Below are positions 37,801 through 50,202 of a stretch of DNA of 64,000 nt, piece after piece (the stretch's first letter is position 1; the number at the start of each line of letters is the position of its first letter). Source of the DNA: Leptasterias polaris (lineage: Eukaryota > Echinodermata > Asteroidea > Forcipulatida > Asteriidae). Location of the stretch: positions 310,001 to 374,000 of the forward strand of contig JAZGTN010000001.1 of the NCBI GenBank assembly GCA_037783415.1. Reading direction: 5' to 3'. Below the pieces are notes generated by a model that saw only the letters and a list, made by a program, of their open reading frames with translations, was not told where the DNA came from and ran no database searches. Position numbers and translations under genes: made by a program.

Positions 37801-40800
37801 AGTACTAGGGGTCATGTGACCGAATTCTTGGGGCGGAGAGACATTTCTAGACGGCGCTAGTGGCCAGAGAGTCACCCCTACCCAAAGAAAATGAAAGTTT
37901 TAAAAAAGGCCAAGAAATAGTGCCTGCGGAAAACGTTGAGACCCTGAAATAAAGTTAAATCTACGGTTGACAATAACTCCTGATCACAGCATGCCAGAGA
38001 GACAAATTTTGTTACCTGATTCTTCCCTGAATACTCCCAAATCCGAAAATCAGAATGTGAGGGCCAGCAGGCGCCATCTTCATACCGCAAATTACCAGCG
38101 AGCGGGGACCATCCGAAGTCGACGCAATAGCGACTTCATTTGAACGAGCTATTTTAAAACAAATTCAAAGTAAGCACGGTCAAATCAACATGACATCATT
38201 TTTGGATTGGCACAAAATTTACACCACTCGAAGGTCAAGTACTAGGGGTCATGTGACCGAATTCTTGGGGCGGAGAGACATTTCTAGACGGCGCTAGCGG
38301 CCAGAGAGTCACCCCTACCCAAAGAAAATGAGAAGTTTTCAAGCAAAATCAAAGTAAGTACGCTCAAATCAACCTGACATCATTTTTGGATTGGCACAAA
38401 ATTTACACCACTCGAAGGTCAAGTACTAGGGGTCATGTGACCGAATTCTTGGGGCGGAGAGACATTTCTAGACGGCGCTAGTGGCCAGAGAGTCACCCCT
38501 ACCCAAAGAAAATGAAAGTTTTAAAAAAGGCCAAGAAATAGTGCCTGCGGAAAACGTTGAGACCCTGAAATAAAGTTAAATCTACGGTTGACAATAACTC
38601 CTGATCACAGCATGCCAGAGAGACAAATTTTGTTACCTGATTCTTCCCTGAATACTCCCAAATCCGAAATCAGAATGTGAGGGCCAGCAGGCGCCATCTT
38701 CATACCGCAAATTACCAGCGAGCGGGGACCATCCGAAGTCGACGCAATAGCGACTTCATTTGAACGAGCTATTTTAAAACAAATTCAAAGTAAGCACGGT
38801 CAAATCAACATGACATCATTTTTGGATTGGCACAAAATTTACACCACTCGAAGGTCAAGTACTAGGGGTCATGTGACCGAATTCTTGGGGCGGAGAGACA
38901 TTTCTAGACGGCGCTAGCGGCCAGAGAGTCACCCCTACCCAAAGAAAATGAGAAGTTTTCAAGCAAAATCAAAGTAAGTACGCTCAAATCAACCTGACAT
39001 CATTTTTGGATTGGCACAAAATTTACACCACTCGAAGGTCAAGTACTAGGGGTCATGTGACCGAATTCTTGGGGCGGAGAGACATTTCTAGACGGCGCTA
39101 GTGGCCAGAGAGTCACCCCTACCCAAAGAAAATGAAAGTTTTAAAAAAGGCCAAGAAATAGTGCCTGCGGAAAACGTTGAGACCCTGAAATAAAGTTAAA
39201 TCTACGGTTGACAATAACTCCTGATCACAGCATGCCAGAGAGACAAATTTTGTTACCTGATTCTTCCCTGAATACTCCCAAATCCGAAATCAGAATGTGA
39301 GGGCCAGCAGGCGCCATCTTCATACCGCAAATTACCAGCGAGCGGGGACCATCCGAAGTCGACGCAATAGCGACTTCATTTGAACGAGCTATTTTAAAAC
39401 AAATTCAAAGTAAGCACGGTCAAATCAACATGACATCATTTTTGGATTGGCACAAAATTTACACCACTCGAAGGTCAAGTACTAGGGGTCATGTGACCGA
39501 ATTCTTGGGGCGGAGAGACATTTCTAGACGGCGCTAGCGGCCAGAGAGTCACCCCTACCCAAAGAAAATGAGAAGTTTTCAAGCAAAATCAAAGTAAGTA
39601 CGCTCAAATCAACCTGACATCATTTTTGGATTGGCACAAAATTTACACCACTCGAAGGTCAAGTACTAGGGGTCATGTGACCGAATTCTTGGGGCGGAGA
39701 GACATTTCTAGACGGCGCTAGCGGCCAGAGAGTCACCCCTACCCAAAGAAAATGAGAAGTTTTCAAGCAAAATCAAAGTAAGTACGCTCAAATCAACCTG
39801 ACATCATTTTTGGATTGGCACAAAATTTACACCACTCGAAGGTCAAGTACTAGGGGTCATGTGACCGAATTCTTGGGGCGGAGAGACATTTCTAGACGGC
39901 GCTAGTGGCCAGAGAGTCACCCCTACCCAAAGAAAATGAAAGTTTTAAAAAAGGCCAAGAAATAGTGCCTGCGGAAAACGTTGAGACCCTGAAATAAAGT
40001 TAAATCTACGGTTGACAATAACTCCTGATCACAGCATGCCAGAGAGACAAATTTTGTTACCTGATTCTTCCCTGAATACTCCCAAATCCGAAAATCAGAA
40101 TGTGAGGGCCAGCAGGCGCCATCTTCATACCGCAAATTACCAGCGAGCGGGGACCATCCGAAGTCGACGCAATAGCGACTTCATTTGAACGAGCTATTTT
40201 AAAACAAATTCAAAGTAAGCACGGTCAAATCAACATGACATCATTTTTGGATTGGCACAAAATTTACACCACTCGAAGGTCAAGTACTAGGGGTCATGTG
40301 ACCGAATTCTTGGGGCGGAGAGACATTTCTAGACGGCGCTAGCGGCCAGAGAGTCACCCCTACCCAAAGAAAATGAGAAGTTTTCAAGCAAATTCAAAGT
40401 AAGTACGCTCAAATCAACCTGACATCATTTTTGGATTGGCACAAAATTTACACCACTCGAAGGTCAAGTACTAGGGGTCATGTGACCGAATTCTTGGGGC
40501 GGAGAGACATTTCTAGACGGCGCTAGCGGCCAGAGAGTCACCCCTACCCAAAGAAAATGAGAAGTTTTCAAGCAAAATCAAAGTAAGTACGCTCAAATCA
40601 ACCTGACATCATTTTTGGATTGGCACAAAATTTACACCACTCGAAGGTCAAGTACTAGGGGTCATGTGACCGAATTATTGGGGCGGAGAGACATTTCTAG
40701 ACGGCGCTAGTGGCCAGAGAGTCACCCCTACCCAAAGAAAATGAAAGTTTTAAAAAAGGCCAAGAAATAGTGCCTGCGGAAAACGTTGAGACCCTGAAAT

Positions 40801-42336
40801 AAAGTTAAATATACGGTTGACAATAACTCCTGATCACAGCATGCCAGAGAGACAAATTTTGTTACCTGATTCTTCCCTGAATACTCCCAAATCCGAAAAT
40901 CAGAATGTGAGGGCCAGCAGGCGCCATCTTCATACCGCAAATTACCAGCGAGCGGGGACCATCCGAAGTCGACGCAATAGCGACTTCATTTGAACGAGCT
41001 ATTTTAAAACAAATTCAAAGTAAGCACGGTCAAATCAACATGACATCATTTTTGGATTGGCACAAAATTTACACCACTCGAAGGTCAAGTACTAGGGGTC
41101 ATGTGACCGAATTCTTGGGGCGGAGAGACATTTCTAGACGGCGCTAGCGGCCAGAGAGTCACCCCTACCCAAAGAAAATGAGAAGTTTTCAAGCAAAATC
41201 AAAGTAAGTACGCTCAAATCAACCTGACATCATTTTTGGATTGGCACAAAATTTACACCACTCGAAGGTCAAGTACTAGGGGTCATGTGACCGAATTCTT
41301 GGGGCGGAGAGACATTTCTAGACGGCGCTAGCGGCCAGAGAGTCACCCCTACCCAAAGAAAATGATAAGTTTTCAAGCAAAATCAAAGTAAGTACGCTCA
41401 AATCAACCTGACATCATTTTTGGATTGGCACAAAATTTACACCACTCGAAGGTCAAGTACTAGGGGTCATGTGACCGAATTCTTGGGGCGGAGAGACATT
41501 TCTAGACGGCGCTAGTGGCCAGAGAGTCACCCCTACCCAAAGAAAATGAAAGTTTTAAAAAAGGCCAAGAAATAGTGCCTGCGGAAAACGTTGAGACCCT
41601 GAAATAAAGTTAAATCTACGGTTGACAATAACTCCTGATCACAGCATGCCAGAGAGACAAATTTTGTTACCTGATTCTTCCCTGAATACTCCCAAATCCG
41701 AAATCAGAATGTGAGGGCCAGCAGGCGCCATCTTCATACCGCAAATTACCAGCGAGCGGGGACCATCCGAAGTCGACGCAATAGCGACTTCATTTGAACG
41801 AGCTATTTTAAAACAAATTCAAAGTAAGCACGGTCAAATCAACATGACATCATTTTTGGATTGGCACAAAATTTACACCACTCGAAGGTCAAGTACTAGG
41901 GGTCATGTGACCGAATTCTTGGGGCGGAGAGACATTTCTAGACGGCGCTAGCGGCCAGAGAGTCACCCCTACCCAAAGAAAATGAGAAGTTTTCAAGCAA
42001 AATCAAAGTAAGTACGCTCAAATCAACCTGACATCATTTTTGGATTGGCACAAAATTTACACCACTCGAAGGTCAAGTACTAGGGGTCATGTGACCGAAT
42101 TCTTGGGGCGGAGAGACATTTCTAGACGGCGCTAGCGGCCAGAGAGTCACCCCTACCCAAAGAAAATGAGAAGTTTTCAAGCAAAATCAAAGTAAGTACG
42201 CTCAAATCAACCTGACATCATTTTTGGATTGGCACAAAATTTACACCACTCGAAGGTCAAGTACTAGGGGTCATGTGACCGAATTCTTGGGGCGGAGAGA
42301 CATTTCTAGACGGCGCTAGTGGCCAGAGAGTCACCC
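34844..42336. repeat. HOR family marked by a 1-bp deletion in L
   Basis: L units start at 34844, 35648, 36453, 37074, 37878, 38499, 39119, 39923, 40728 and 41533. Five of them (34844, 37074, 38499, 39119, 41533) are 436 bp because CCGAAAATCAG is shortened to CCGAAATCAG. The deletion occurs nowhere else in the window. S counts in order are 2, 2, 1, 2, 1, 1, 2, 2, 2, 2. The S units after the L at 35648 and after the L at 39923 share GCAAATTC (36116 and 40391), 4275 bp apart, exactly the L-to-L distance. A mutated L has thus spread locally by block duplication. Sharing across five copies argues against a base-calling error in the A-run. Confidence 0.9.
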
Positions 42337-43762
42337 CTACCCAAAGAAAATGAAAGTTTTAAAAAAGGCCAAGAAATAGTGCCTGCGGAAAACGTTGAGA
42401 CCCTGAAATAAAGTTAAATCTACGGTTGACAATAACTCCTGATCACAGCATGCCAGAGAGACAAATTTTGTTACCTGATTCTTCCCTGAATACTCCCAAA
42501 TCCGAAAATCAGAATGTGAGGGCCAGCAGACGCCATCTTCATACCGCAAATTACCAGCGAGCGGGGACCATCCGAAGTCGACGCAATAGCGACTTCATTT
42601 GAACGAGCTATTTTAAAACAAATTCAAAGTAAGCACGGTCAAATCAACATGACATCATTTTTGGATTGGCACAAAATTTACACCACTCGAAGGTCAAGTA
42701 CTAGGGGTCATGTGACCGAATTCTTGGGGCGGAGAGACATTTCTAGACGGCGCTAGCGGCCAGAGAGTCACCCCTACCCAAAGAAAATGAGAAGTTTTCA
42801 AGCAAAATCAAAGTAAGTACGCTCAAATCAACCTGACATCATTTTTGGATTGGCACAAAATTTACACCACTCGAAGGTCAAGTACTAGGGGTCATGTGAC
42901 CGAATTCTTGGGGCGGAGAGACATTTTTAGACGGCGCTAGCGGCCAGAGAGTCACCCCTACCCAAATAAAATGAGAAGTTTTCAAGCAAAATCAAAGTAA
43001 GTACGCTCAAATCAACCTGACATCATTTTTGGATTGGCACAAAATTTACACCACTCGAAGGTCAAGTACTAGGGGTCATGTGACCGAATTCTTGGGGCGG
43101 AGAGACATTTCTAGACGGCGCTAGTGGCCAGAGAGTCACCCCTACCCAAAGAAAATGAAAGTTTTAAAAAAGGCCAAGAAATAGTGCCTGCGGAAAACGT
43201 TGAGACCCTGAAATAAAGTTAAATCTACGGTTGACAATAACTCCTGATCACAGCATGCCAGAGAGACAAATTTTGTTACCTGATTCTTCCCTGAATACTC
43301 CCAAATCCGAAAATCAGAATGTGAGGGCCAGCAGACGCCATCTTCATACCGCAAATTACCAGCGAGCGGGGACCATCCGAAGTCGACGCAATAGCGACTT
43401 CATTTGAACGAGCTATTTTAAAACAAATTCAAAGTAAGCACGGTCAAATCAACATGACATCATTTTTGGATTGGCACAAAATTTACACCACTCGAAGGTC
43501 AAGTACTAGGGGTCATGTGACCGAATTCTTGGGGCGGAGAGACATTTCTAGACGGCGCTAGCGGCCAGAGAGTCACCCCTACCCAAAGAAAATGAGAAGT
43601 TTTCAAGCAAAATCAAAGTAAGTACGCTCAAATCAACCTGACATCATTTTTGGATTGGCACAAAATTTACACCACTCGAAGGTCAAGTACTAGGGGTCAT
43701 GTGACCGAATTCTTGGGGCGGAGAGACATTTCTAGACGGCGCTAGTGGCCAGAGAGTCACCC
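42337..43762. repeat. 805- and 621-bp HORs with GCAGACGCC marker
   Basis: L units at 42337 and 43142 (S counts 2 and 1) carry G>A at 42530 and 43335, destroying the GGCGCC site in L. The same change occurs in the L at 44752 (44945) but not in the L at 43763 between them. An S-unit pair here also shows ACATTTTTAG (near 42,925) and AAATAAAATG (near 42,965). Confidence 0.9.
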
Positions 43763-45740
43763 CTACCCAAAGAAAATGAAAGTTTTAAAAAAGGCCAAGA
43801 AATAGTGCCTGCGGAAAACGTTGAGACCCTGAAATAAAGTTAAATCTACGGTTGACAATAACTCCTGATCACAGCATGCCAGAGAGACAAATTTTGTTAC
43901 CTGATTCTTCCCTGAATACTCCCAAATCCGAAAATCAGAATGTGAGGGCCAGCAGGCGCCATCTTCATACCGCAAATTACCAGCGAGCGGGGACCATCCG
44001 AAGTCGACGCAATAGCGACTTCATTTGAACGAGCTATTTTAAAACAAATTCAAAGTAAGCACGGTCAAATCAACATGACATCATTTTTGGATTGGCACAA
44101 AATTTACACCACTCGAAGGTCAAGTACTAGGGGTCATGTGACCGAATTCTTGGGGCGGAGAGACATTTCTAGACGGCGCTAGCGGCCAGAGAGTCACCCC
44201 TACCCAAAGAAAATGAGAAGTTTTCAAGCAAAATCAAAGTAAGTACGCTCAAATCAACCTGACATCATTTTTGGATTGGCACAAAATTTACACCACTCGA
44301 AGGTCAAGTACTAGGGGTCATGTGACCGAATTCTTGGGGCGGAGAGACATTTCTAGACGGCGCTAGCGGCCAGAGAGTCACCCCTACCCAAAGAAAATGA
44401 GAAGTTTTCAAGCAAAATCAAAGTAAGTACGCTCAAATCAACCTGACATCATTTTTGGATTGGCACAAAATTTACACCACTCGAAGGTCAAGTACTAGGG
44501 GTCATGTGACCGAATTCTTGGGGCGGAGAGACATTTCTAGACGGCGCTAGCGGCCAGAGAGTCACCCCTACCCAAAGAAAATGAGAAGTTTTCAAGCAAA
44601 ATCAAAGTAAGTACGCTCAAATCAACCTGACATCATTTTTGGATTGGCACAAAATTTACACCACTCGAAGGTCAAGTACTAGGGGTCATGTGACCGAATT
44701 CTTGGGGCGGAGAGACATTTCTAGACGGCGCTAGTGGCCAGAGAGTCACCCCTACCCAAAGAAAATGAAAGTTTTAAAAAAGGCCAAGAAATAGTGCCTG
44801 CGGAAAACGTTGAGACCCTGAAATAAAGTTAAATCTACGGTTGACAATAACTCCTGATCACAGCATGCCAGAGAGACAAATTTTGTTACCTGATTCTTCC
44901 CTGAATACTCCCAAATCCGAAAATCAGAATGTGAGGGCCAGCAGACGCCATCTTCATACCGCAAATTACCAGCGAGCGGGGACCATCCGAAGTCGACGCA
45001 ATAGCGACTTCATTTGAACGAGCTATTTTAAAACAAATTCAAAGTAAGCACGGTCAAATCAACATGACATCATTTTTGGATTGGCACAAAATTTACACCA
45101 CTCGAAGGTCAAGTACTAGGGGTCATGTGACCGAATTCTTGGGGCGGAGAGACATTTCTTGACGGCGCTAGCGGCCAGAGAGTCACCCCTACCCAAAGAA
45201 AATGAGAAGTTTTCAAGCAAAATCAAAGTAAGTACGCTCAAATCAACCTGACATCATTTTTGGATTGGCACAAAATTTACACCACTCGAAGGTCAAGTAC
45301 TAGGGGTCATGTGACCGAATTCTTGGGGCGGAGAGACATTTCTAGACGGCGCTAGCGGCCAGAGAGTCACCCCTACCCAAAGAAAATGAGAAGTTTTCAA
45401 GCAAAATCAAAGTAAGTACGCTCAAATCAACCTGACATCATTTTTGGATTGGCACAAAATTTACACCACTCGAAGGTCAAGTACTAGGGGTCATGTGACC
45501 GAATTCTTGGGGCGGAGAGACATTTCTAGACGGCGCTAGCGGCCAGAGAGTCACCCCTACCCAAAGAAAATGAGAAGTTTTCAAGCAAAATCAAAGTAAG
45601 TACGCTCAAATCAACCTGACATCATTTTTGGATTGGCACAAAATTTACACCACTCGAAGGTCAAGTACTAGGGGTCATGTGACCGAATTCTTGGGGCGGA
45701 GAGACATTTCTAGACGGCGCTAGTGGCCAGAGAGTCACCC
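43763..45740. repeat. Two adjacent 989-bp HOR variants (L plus three S)
   Basis: L units at 43763 and 44752 are each followed by three S units typed C, C, T. This is expansion of S1, unlike the 989-bp HOR at 9636, whose order is T, C, T. The two arose differently despite equal length. The first L has the normal GGCGCC and the second the G>A form (44945). A private TTCTTGACGG near 45,160 lies in the tail of the second L. Confidence 0.92.
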
Positions 45741-48700
45741 CTACCCAAAGAAAATGAAAGTTTTAAAAAAGGCCAAGAAATAGTGCCTGCGGAAAACGTT
45801 GAGACCCTGAAATAAAGTTAAATCTACGGTTGACAATAACTCCTGATCACAGCATGCCAGAGAGACAAATTTTGTTACCTGATTCTTCCCTGAATACTCC
45901 CAAATCCGAAAATCAGAATGTGAGGGCCAGCAGGCGCCATCTTCATACCGCAAATTACCAGCGAGCGGGGACCATCCGAAGTCGACGCAATAGCGACTTC
46001 ATTTGAACGAGCTATTTTAAAACAAATTCAAAGTAAGCACGGTCAAATCAACATGACATCATTTTTGGATTGGCACAAAATTTACACCACTCGAAGGTCA
46101 AGTACTAGGGGTCATGTGACCGAATTCTTGGGGCGGAGAGACATTTCTAGACGGCGCTAGCGGCCAGAGAGTCACCCCTACCCAAAGAAAATGAGAAGTT
46201 TTCAAGCAAAATCAAAGTAAGTACGCTCAAATCAACCTGACATCATTTTTGGATTGGCACAAAATTTACACCACTCGAAGGTCAAGTACTAGGGGTCATG
46301 TGACCGAATTCTTGGGGCGGAGAGACATTTCTAGACGGCGCTAGCGGCCAGAGAGTCACCCCTACCCAAAGAAAATGAGAAGTTTTCAAGCAAAATCAAA
46401 GTAAGTACGCTCAAATCAACCTGACATCATTTTTGGATTGGCACAAAATTTACACCACTCGAAGGTCAAGTACTAGGGGTCATGTGACCGAATTCTTGGG
46501 GCGGAGAGACATTTCTAGACGGCGCTAGTGGCCAGAGAGTCACCCCTACCCAAAGAAAATGAAAGTTTTAAAAAAGGCCAAGAAATAGTGCCTGCGGAAA
46601 ACGTTGAGACCCTGAAATAAAGTTAAATCTACGGTTGACAATAACTCCTGATCACAGCATGCCAGAGAGACAAATTTTGTTACCTGATTCTTCCCTGAAT
46701 ACTCCCAAATCCGAAAATCAGAATGTGAGGGCCAGCAGGCGCCATCTTCATACCGCAAATTACCAGCGAGCGGGGACCATCCGAAGTCGACGCAATAGCG
46801 ACTTCATTTGAACGAGCTATTTTAAAACAAATTCAAAGTAAGCACGGTCAAATCAACATGACATCATTTTTGGATTGGCACAAAATTTACACCACTCGAA
46901 GGTCAAGTACTAGGGGTCATGTGACCGAATTCTTGGGGCGGAGAGACATTTCTAGACGGCGCTAGCGGCCAGAGAGTCACCCCTACCCAAAGAAAATGAG
47001 AAGTTTTCAAGCAAAATCAAAGTAAGTACGCTCAAATCAACCTGACATCATTTTTGGATTGGCACAAAATTTACACCACTCGAAGGTCAAGTACTAGGGG
47101 TCATGTGACCGAATTCTTGGGGCGGAGAGACATTTCTAGACGGCGCTAGCGGCCAGAGAGTCACCCCTACCCAAAGAAAATGAGAAGTTTTCAAGCAAAA
47201 TCAAAGTAAGTACGCTCAAATCAACCTGACATCATTTTTGGATTGGCACAAAATTTACACCACTCGAAGGTCAAGTACTAGGGGTCATGTGACCGAATTC
47301 TTGGGGCGGAGAGACATTTCTAGACGGCGCTAGTGGCCAGAGAGTCACCCCTACCCAAAGAAAATGAAAGTTTTAAAAAAGGCCAAGAAATAGTGCCTGC
47401 GGAAAACGTTGAGACCCTGAAATAAAGTTAAATCTACGGTTGACAATAACTCCTGATCACAGCATGCCAGAGAGACAAATTTTGTTACCTGATTCTTCCC
47501 TGAATACTCCCAAATCCGAAAATCAGAATGTGAGGGCCAGCAGGCGCCATCTTCATACCGCAAATTACCAGCGAGCGGGGACCATCCGAAGTCGACGCAA
47601 TAGCGACTTCATTTGAACGAGCTATTTTAAAACAAATTCAAAGTAAGCACGGTCAAATCAACATGACATCATTTTTGGATTGGCACAAAATTTACACCAC
47701 TCGAAGGTCAAGTACTAGGGGTCATGTGACCGAATTCTTGGGGCGGAGAGACATTTCTAGACGGCGCTAGCGGCCAGAGAGTCACCCCTACCCAAAGAAA
47801 ATGAGAAGTTTTCAAGCAAAATCAAAGTAAGTACGCTCAAATCAACCTGACATCATTTTTGGATTGGCACAAAATTTACACCACTCGAAGGTCAAGTACT
47901 AGGGGTCATGTGACCGAATTCTTGGGGCGGAGAGACATTTCTAGACGGCGCTAGCGGCCAGAGAGTCACCCCTACCCAAAGAAAATGAGAAGTTTTCAAG
48001 CAAAATCAAAGTAAGTACGCTCAAATCAACCTGACATCATTTTTGGATTGGCACAAAATTTACACCACTCGAAGGTCAAGTACTAGGGGTCATGTGACCG
48101 AATTCTTGGGGCGGAGAGACATTTCTAGACGGCGCTAGTGGCCAGAGAGTCACCCCTACCCAAAGAAAATGAAAGTTTTAAAAAAGGCCAAGAAATAGTG
48201 CCTGCGGAAAACGTTGAGACCCTGAAATAAAGTTAAATCTACGGTTGACAATAACTCCTGATCACAGCATGCCAGAGAGACAAATTTTGTTACCTGATTC
48301 TTCCCTGAATACTCCCAAATCCGAAAATCAGAATGTGAGGGCCAGCAGGCGCCATCTTCATACCGCAAATTACCAGCGAGCGGGGACCATCCGAAGTCGA
48401 CGCAATAGCGACTTCATTTGAACGAGCTATTTTAAAACAAATTCAAAGTAAGCACGGTCAAATCAACATGACATCATTTTTGGATTGGCACAAAATTTAC
48501 ACCACTCGAAGGTCAAGTACTAGGGGTCATGTGACCGAATTCTTGGGGCGGAGAGACATTTCTAGACGGCGCTAGCGGCCAGAGAGTCACCCCTACCCAA
48601 AGAAAATGAGAAGTTTTCAAGCAAAATCAAAGTAAGTACGCTCAAATCAACCTGACATCATTTTTGGATTGGCACAAAATTTACACCACTCGAAGGTCAA

Positions 48701-49581
48701 GTACTAGGGGTCATGTGACCGAATTCTTGGGGCGGAGAGACATTTCTAGACGGCGCTAGCGGCCAGAGAGTCACCCCTACCCAAAGAAAATGAGAAGTTT
48801 TCAAGCAAAATCAAAGTAAGTACGCTCAAATCAACCTGACATCATTTTTGGATTGGCACAAAATTTACACCACTCGAAGGTCAAGTACTAGGGGTCATGT
48901 GACCGAATTCTTGGGGCGGAGAGACATTTCTAGACGGCGCTAGTGGCCAGAGAGTCACCCCTACCCAAAGAAAATGAAAGTTTTAAAAAAGGCCAAGAAA
49001 TAGTGCCTGCGGAAAACGTTGAGACCCTGAAATAAAGTTAAATCTACGGTTGACAATAACTCCTGATCACAGCATGCCAGAGAGACAAATTTTGTTACCT
49101 GATTCTTCCCTGAATACTCCCAAATCCGAAAATCAGAATGTGAGGGCCAGCAGGCGCCATCTTCATACCGCAAATTACCAGCGAGCGGGGACCATCCGAA
49201 GTCGACGCAATAGCGACTTCATTTGAACGAGCTATTTTAAAACAAATTCAAAGTAAGCACGGTCAAATCAACATGACATCATTTTTGGATTGGCACAAAA
49301 TTTACACCACTCGAAGGTCAAGTACTAGGGGTCATGTGACCGAATTCTTGGGGCGGAGAGACATTTCTAGACGGCGCTAGCGGCCAGAGAGTCACCCCTA
49401 CCCAAAGAAAATGAGAAGTTTTCAAGCAAAATCAAAGTAAGTACGCTCAAATCAACCTGACATCATTTTTGGATTGGCACAAAATTTACACCACTCGAAG
49501 GTCAAGTACTAGGGGTCATGTGACCGAATTCTTGGGGCGGAGAGACATTTCTAGACGGCGCTAGTGGCCAGAGAGTCACCC
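45741..49581. repeat. Near-invariant HOR run (four 805, one 621)
   Basis: L units start at 45741, 46546, 47351, 48156 and 48961. By eye I found no base differing between corresponding units here, which makes this the most homogeneous stretch of the window and probably among the most recently amplified or converted. Confidence 0.9.
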
Positions 49582-50202
49582 CTACCCAAAGAAAATGAAA
49601 GTTTTAAAAAAGGCCAAGAAATAGTGCCTGCGGAAAACGTTGAGACCCTGAAATAAAGTTAAATCTACGGTTGACAATAACTCCTGATCACAGCATGCCA
49701 GAGAGACAAATTTTGTTACCTGATTCTTCCCTGAATACTCCCAAATCCGAAAATCAGAATGTGAGGGCCAGCAGGCGCCATCTTCATACCGCAAATTACC
49801 AGCGAGCGGGGACCATCCGAAGTCGACGCAATAGCGACTTCATTTGAACGAGCTATTTTAAAACAAATTCAAAGTAAGCACGGTCAAATCAACATGACAT
49901 CATTTTTGGATTGGCACAAAATTTACACCACTCGAAGGTCAAGTACTAGGGGTCATGTGACCGAATTCTTGGGGCGGAGAGACATTTCTAGACGGCGCTA
50001 GCGGCCAGAGAGTCACCCCTACCCAAAGAAAATGAGAAGTTTTCAAGCAAAATCAAAGTAAGTACGCTCAAATCAACCTGACATCATTTTTGGATTGGCA
50101 CAAAATTTACACCACTCGAAGGTCAAGTACTAGGGGTCATGTGACCGAATTCTTGGGGCGGAGAGACATTTCTAGACGGCGCTAGTGGCCAGAGAGTCAC
50201 CC
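49582..50202. repeat. 621-bp HOR (L-S2)
   Basis: Second of two consecutive 621-bp HORs at the end of the invariant run; the single S is T-type. It matches the consensus by eye. Confidence 0.92.
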
